Assembly: GCA_963714415.1 (NCBI GenBank)
Contig: CAVQOL010000027.1
Span: forward strand, 62,001 to 126,000
Length of the DNA: 64,000 nt
From: JAGXRK01 sp963714415
Lineage (GTDB): Bacteria > Bacteroidota > Ignavibacteria > Ignavibacteriales > Ignavibacteriaceae
Reading direction: 5' to 3'
This document shows, piece by piece, positions 59,933-64,000 of the stretch. The notes beneath the pieces are model-generated. The model ran no database searches and was not told where the DNA came from. It worked only from the letters and a program-made list of their open reading frames with translations. Within the stretch, counting starts at the first letter, position 1. The number at the start of each line of letters is the position of its first letter. The position numbers and the translations under genes are program-made.

Positions 59933-61453
59933 ATGAAAAAGTTTTATATAGTTTTTCTTTTACTTCTTCTTTCTTCTGTCAATGTTTTTGCTCAGGAAAC
60001 ACCATCATTCATCACTGACAGTCTGGATATTTATGTTGAACGAGCACTCGAACAATGGCAAATTCCCGGCGCAGCAGTTCTTGTTGTAAATGATGGAAAA
60101 GTTGTTGTAGCTAAGGGTTACGGTGTTAAAGAACTCGGATCTACTGATAAAATCGATGCAAACACATTGTTTATGATCGGTTCAAATACAAAAGCATTTA
60201 CAGGAACAGCACTTGCATTGCTCGAACATGAACAAAAATTAAAACTCGATGATAAGGTTATAAAATATCTTCCTGATTTTAAGATGAAGGATGAATGGGT
60301 TACTAAGGAATTAAATCTAATCGATATAGTTTCCCACCGAATGGGAATGGAAACTTTCCAGGGAGATTTTATGTATTGGACTTCCGACTTAACAAGCGAC
60401 GAAGTACTTGAAAAATTCGGAAAGCTCACTCCTCTTTATAATTTTCGCACAAAATATGGTTATACTAATGCCGGCTATGCTATTGCAGGCAAAGTAATTG
60501 AAAAAATTTCCGGATTAAAATGGGAAGATTATCTAAAAGAAAAATTATTTCTTCCACTAAAAATGAATCGTACAACAGCCTTATCAACAGATTACTTTGA
60601 ATCAGAAAATATTGCAAAGCCTCATACTTATGTTGAAGGGAAAATGTCTCTGATACCTTTTCAGAACATTGATAATCTTGCACCTTGCGGAAGTATAGGT
60701 TCATCTATAAATGATATCAGTCACTGGATAATCGCTCAACTAGATAGCGGCAGATATGATGGAGAAAATGTAATTCCATATAATGTAATTGAAAGAACAA
60801 GATATCCACAAACCATAGTTAGAAGAAGTCGACATCCTTTTAACCAATCAAACTTTACTTTGTACGGATTAGGATGGAGTCTGGAAGATTATGAGGGAAA
60901 AGAAATTGTTTCCCATACTGGCGGAGTCAATGGATTTGTTACATCTGTAACTCTTGTGCCCTCTGAAAATCTTGGTATAGTTGTTCTAACTAATAATGAT
61001 CAAAATGCATTTTTTCAAATGCTGAAATGGGAAATTATTGATGCTTATCTCGGTTTACCATATAGAAATTATAATGATTTTGTATTTCAGAGAGCAATTA
61101 AACAGAAAGAACAAAACGACAATCAGGTTTTGGCCTTGAAAGATTCTGCTAATATGAACATAAAACCAGAGTTCGATCTTTATGAAGTTGCTGGAAGGTA
61201 TATAAATGATATTTACGGTTATGCAGATCTAATTCAAAAAGAAAATTATCTTGAAGTGATTTTACAACATCATTCGCGGATGAAAGGTAAACTCGAGTAC
61301 ATTGGTAATAACAGATTTTTATGTACTTATTCCGATCCAACTTATGGAATAAAAGTCTTTCCGTTTGAAATTGAAAATGGTATAGTTAAATCTTTTGATC
61401 TGTATGTAGATAATTTTATAGAATTCCTGCCATATACATTTTATAAAGAATAA
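59933..61453 (+). CDS. Secreted serine hydrolase, class C beta-lactamase/DD-peptidase family
   Basis: 506 residues, signal peptide 1-21 (...VNVFAQ). Active-site motif SxxK is Ser84-Lys87 in MIGSNTKAFTG, the Tyr motif is KYGYTNAGYAIAG (YxN) and the third motif is SHTGGVNGFVTS (HTG in place of KTG). The C-terminal ~110 residues form a DUF3471-type beta domain. The family covers class C beta-lactamases, DD-peptidases and esterases, so resistance cannot be inferred. It has an AAAGGA site 8 bases before its start and stands as a single gene divergent from metG. Confidence 0.9.
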   Translation: MKKFYIVFLLLLLSSVNVFAQETPSFITDSLDIYVERALEQWQIPGAAVLVVNDGKVVVAKGYGVKELGSTDKIDANTLFMIGSNTKAFTGTALALLEHEQKLKLDDKVIKYLPDFKMKDEWVTKELNLIDIVSHRMGMETFQGDFMYWTSDLTSDEVLEKFGKLTPLYNFRTKYGYTNAGYAIAGKVIEKISGLKWEDYLKEKLFLPLKMNRTTALSTDYFESENIAKPHTYVEGKMSLIPFQNIDNLAPCGSIGSSINDISHWIIAQLDSGRYDGENVIPYNVIERTRYPQTIVRRSRHPFNQSNFTLYGLGWSLEDYEGKEIVSHTGGVNGFVTSVTLVPSENLGIVVLTNNDQNAFFQMLKWEIIDAYLGLPYRNYNDFVFQRAIKQKEQNDNQVLALKDSANMNIKPEFDLYEVAGRYINDIYGYADLIQKENYLEVILQHHSRMKGKLEYIGNNRFLCTYSDPTYGIKVFPFEIENGIVKSFDLYVDNFIEFLPYTFYKE

Positions 61454-61705
61454 TCTATTCGATTTTATTCGAGTGTGGGATATTTATGTCATTGAGTTAA
61501 TTGCAATCATCGAAGACGACATAAATTTTTATACCAATTGACTATTATTTAAAGTAGACAAAATAAAAACTTTGATCTGTTTTCTATACACCACAGAATA
61601 GATTAGCTGATATTTTGGCTCAATAATTTGCGCTAATGATAATTTTAGAGGGCACATAATTTGCTGATAAGTAATATGTGTCAATTTATTTATTGAGGCC
61701 AAAAA

Positions 61706-62452
61706 ATGAAAAGAAGTCAATTTTTTGTTTTGGTAATAGCGCTAGCTTTAACTCATTGCAATCCATACCCTATCTACAACTACAAAATTTCATCTTTAGA
61801 TGAAGAAAAATTGTTTTATAAAGGAAGAGAGATTATTTCCAAGGAAAGCAATGACTTACTAGTTCTAATTAATTATGAAGATCAGGTTAAATATGAATTG
61901 ATTTTCAATTTAGCCATAATCAATCAATCTGATCATACTATTGAAGTTGATCCGACTAAAATATGCTTAGAAATACATAAGACTTATCCTCCTGATAAAT
62001 ATGGAAATAAAATTGTAACACTATTTTCTATTGATCCTGAAACTCGAATTCAATCACTTAAAGAAAGTCTTCTGACTACAAAATCGAACAAACAGATAAG
62101 TGACGCAACTAATGTATTTGTTAGCCTTGCGGAAATATTCAAAGATATTTCTGAACTTGGGCAAGAAAAAACAACAACTGAACTACATAGAGAATTCTTA
62201 ATTGACCAAGAGAAAAGACAGGTGATGGCATCCCAAGAGTTGCACTATCAAAGTACTATAAATAATATTTATGAGAATAGATACTATTGGGAAAATATTG
62301 TACTACGTAAAACGACCTTAAATCCTGGTGATGAGATTAGCGGATATATTCATTTTCCGTTAGACGAGAATGCCAGAGTAGTTAAAATTGTAGTTCCCTT
62401 CAATGATACTCTGCAATCTTTTTCATTTGAATCAAGACCCTTAATTAACTAA
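61706..62452 (+). CDS. Lipoprotein, function unknown
   Basis: 248 residues. The N-terminus MKRSQFFVLVIALALTHC is a lipoprotein signal with Cys18 as the lipidated residue. The mature part alternates beta-like stretches (VKYELIFNLAIINQSDHTIEV) and a helical middle with a YHQS/RQV charged segment. I recognise no domain. The gap upstream (61454-61705) shows no clear promoter or structure. The gene ends 118 bases before the transsulfuration enzyme. Confidence 0.55.
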   Translation: MKRSQFFVLVIALALTHCNPYPIYNYKISSLDEEKLFYKGREIISKESNDLLVLINYEDQVKYELIFNLAIINQSDHTIEVDPTKICLEIHKTYPPDKYGNKIVTLFSIDPETRIQSLKESLLTTKSNKQISDATNVFVSLAEIFKDISELGQEKTTTELHREFLIDQEKRQVMASQELHYQSTINNIYENRYYWENIVLRKTTLNPGDEISGYIHFPLDENARVVKIVVPFNDTLQSFSFESRPLIN

Positions 62453-62570
62453 ATTCTCCGGAGATATTTTATATAGGAGCCGGTCAGGAGACCATTTCTC
62501 CATATTTCGTAAAAATTCTTTAATTTTAAGTATTAAAATTTTTATTTAATTCTTAAATGGGAAAATTATC

Positions 62571-63793
62571 ATGAAAAAACACACCAAAATAGATTTTCAA
62601 ACGAAATGTGTCCACTCAGGTATTGATGAAAACGAATATGGTTCTGTTGTACCGCCGATTTATCAAACATCAACATTTAAGTTTAAATCAGCACAGCATG
62701 GTGCATCACTTTTTGCAGGTGAAGAAAAAGGTTATATCTATACACGAATGCTCAATCCAACTATTGAAGCAATGGAAAATGCAATCGCCGAACTTGAAGG
62801 AGGACATAAAGCACTCGGCTGCGGAAGTGGAATGGCAGCAGTTCACACAATCTTTGCAGCTTTAACCCAAGCTGGTGATCATGTTGTTTGTTCTTCTGCT
62901 GTGTATGGACCCACAACAACTCTGCTAAACACAATTATGAAAAAATTTGGCGTTGAAACTACCTTTGTTGATACATCAAATCTTGATGAAGTTAGAAAAG
63001 CAATCAAACCAAATACAAAAGTTGTTTATGTTGAAACTCCAGGTAACCCAACTTTATGTATTTCCGATTTGGAAGAGATTTCGAAAATCGCTCATCAACA
63101 TAATATAAAGGTTGTGGTTGACAATACGTTTATGAGTCCTGCTTTGCAAAATCCGTATTGCACTTCGGTGTTGATGTCGTAATGCACAGCTTAACAAAAT
63201 TCTTAAACGGACATGCGGATGTTGTAGGCGGAATTATTGTTGTTAAAGATGAACAAACTTACCAGCATTTCCGAAAAACATTGAATCAAGTTGGTGGTGT
63301 GATTGATCCTTTCAATTCTTTTCTGGTTCATCGCGGATTAAAAACTCTTGCAATCAGAATGGAACGTCATTGTGAGAGTGCACAAATTATTGCGGAGTGG
63401 CTTGAGAAACATCCTCTGATTGAATCAATCCAATATCCAGGACTAAAATCTCATCCGAATTATGAGATTGGATTAAAACAACATAAGGGTCCGGGTGGCA
63501 TGATTACTTTTGAACTCAAGGGTGGTTTAGAGGCCGGAAGAGTTATGATGGATTCTGTGAAACTATTACAGCTTGCTGTTAGCCTTGGTGGAGTAGAAAG
63601 TCTGATTCAGCATCCTGCAAGTATGACACATTTTTCAATGGGAAAAGAAGCAAGATTAGCCGGCGGAATTACGGAAGGTTTAGTTCGCATTTCTGTGGGA
63701 ATTGAAAATGTAAATGACCTTATTGCTGATCTTGAACAAGCACTAGAGAAAGTAAAACTTGCACAAACAAAAGAACACGAATTACACGTTTAA
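62571..63793 (+). CDS. PLP-dependent transsulfuration enzyme (cystathionine gamma-synthase / methionine gamma-lyase family), frameshifted
   Basis: Cys/Met metabolism PLP-family features: GSVVPPIYQTSTFKF, YIYTRMLNPT (Tyr and Arg of the PLP phosphate site), GSGMAAVHTI, VYVETPGNPTLCISD, VVDNTFMSP (PLP Asp), MHSLTKFLNGH with the Schiff-base Lys, SLGGVESLIQHPASMTH, and RISVGIEN. The Cys of methionine gamma-lyase (in YGCT) is Pro here (YGPT), so cystathionine gamma-synthase or -lyase activity is at least as likely. The frame starting at 62571 ends at 63182; the other frame, from 63158, runs to 63793. Adding one T near 63160 restores NPYLHFGVDVV and a protein of about 407 residues. A strong terminator follows. 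Confidence 0.88.
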
Positions 63794-63815
63794 GCATTTA
63801 ACTATTGAATTATAG

Positions 63816-63843
63816 AAGGGAGTTATTACACTCCCTTTTTTTT
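63816..63843 (+). terminator. Strong terminator after the transsulfuration gene
   Basis: Arms AAGGGAG and CTCCCTT (7-bp perfect, 8-nt loop) run straight into a T run (63836-63843). Confidence 0.88.
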
Positions 63844-63898
63844 GGCACAAGAATAGTCATCTTAATATTCTTTGAACATTATTATCAAGGAGTACAAG

Positions 63899-64000
63899 AT
63901 GCATAAATTACTCATACTTATCATCGTTTTCCTCCTGACAACAATTCACAATTATCCTCAGCGAAATGAAATTATCAAAAGAGAAACCACTGATTCTGAA
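63899..64000 (+). CDS. Secreted protein, N-terminal start only (cut by the window end)
   Basis: ATG at 63899 has AAGGAG 7 bases upstream. The 34 readable residues are a signal-peptide-like start (MHKLLILIIVFLLTTIHNYPQR) followed by polar residues. Nothing more can be said. Confidence 0.55.
   Translation, partial: MHKLLILIIVFLLTTIHNYPQRNEIIKRETTDSE

Noticed and set aside
62453..62570. Possible cobalamin or SAM riboswitch before the transsulfuration gene.
   Set aside because: Only a B12-box-like piece is seen; the ~190-nt cobalamin aptamer would have to overlap the lipoprotein gene, and the SAM-I motif is absent.

Overview
The window looks like a chromosomal segment of a free-living bacterium of the Bacteroidota/Chlorobiota (FCB) group, most plausibly an Ignavibacteria-like lineage. 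The grounds are AT-rich DNA, two secreted proteins ending in a type IX secretion (T9SS) sorting domain with the YPNPFNP signature, candidate promoters of the Bacteroidetes TTG/TAnnTTTG kind, and Omp85/PPIase/DUF1460 envelope genes. Many genes nevertheless carry good Shine-Dalgarno sequences and the 16S 3' end keeps CCTCC, which is unusual for classical Bacteroidetes. The lineage call is inference; no phylogeny was run.

Layout. 1-2511 (+): the broken tail of a TrmH-type RNA methyltransferase and a heavily frameshifted gene joining a Lon-like S16 protease domain, a membrane helix and FG-GAP-like repeats. 2533-10431 (-): rarA, divIC/ftsB-like, ddl, a class II aldolase / Gfo-Idh-MocA oxidoreductase / metF operon, and a penicillin acylase. 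10633-16143 (-): a complete rRNA operon (16S, tRNA-Ile, tRNA-Ala, 23S, 5S) with promoter, boxA-like sites, processing stems and terminator. 16146-20315: envelope-polysaccharide genes (SLBB protein, rfbB, outer-membrane-like protein, rmlD-like reductase). 20284-34393 (-): DUF1460 amidase-like, dnaB, family-4 UDG, yicC-gmk-rpoZ, an Omp85 protein, a lipoprotein, an L,D-transpeptidase-like protein lacking its catalytic Cys, then frr, pyrH, tsf, rpsB, rpsI, rplM.

34502-44408 (+): an epimerase and a deoxyhypusine-synthase-like enzyme, trkA-trkH potassium uptake, ppk1, mrp, nfu and an AI-2E-type permease. 44514-59732 (-): a T9SS beta-helix protein, a response regulator and its beta-propeller histidine kinase separated by one of two copies of a palindromic repeat element, moxR and three parvulin-type PPIases in one run, a T9SS subtilisin, and a damaged metG. 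59933-64000 (+): a serine beta-lactamase-like hydrolase, an unknown lipoprotein, a PLP-dependent transsulfuration enzyme and the start of one more secreted protein.

A strong theme is single-base reading-frame breaks. They affect trmH, rarA, trkA, trkH, the histidine kinase (3), moxR, the subtilisin signal peptide, metG (several), the transsulfuration enzyme and the Lon-like gene (many), while about 34 kb (2.65-36.8 kb) has none that I can see. Because essential genes are hit and both reading frames keep family motifs, consensus indel errors are the simplest explanation. The Lon-like gene and metG are dense enough that real decay or poor local coverage must be considered.

No CRISPR array, prophage, insertion sequence or recognisable defence system was found. 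The best candidates for something new are the two-copy palindromic element around the response regulator, the Lon-like/FG-GAP architecture, the Cys-to-Ser L,D-transpeptidase-like protein, and the bacterial deoxyhypusine-synthase-like gene next to an epimerase.
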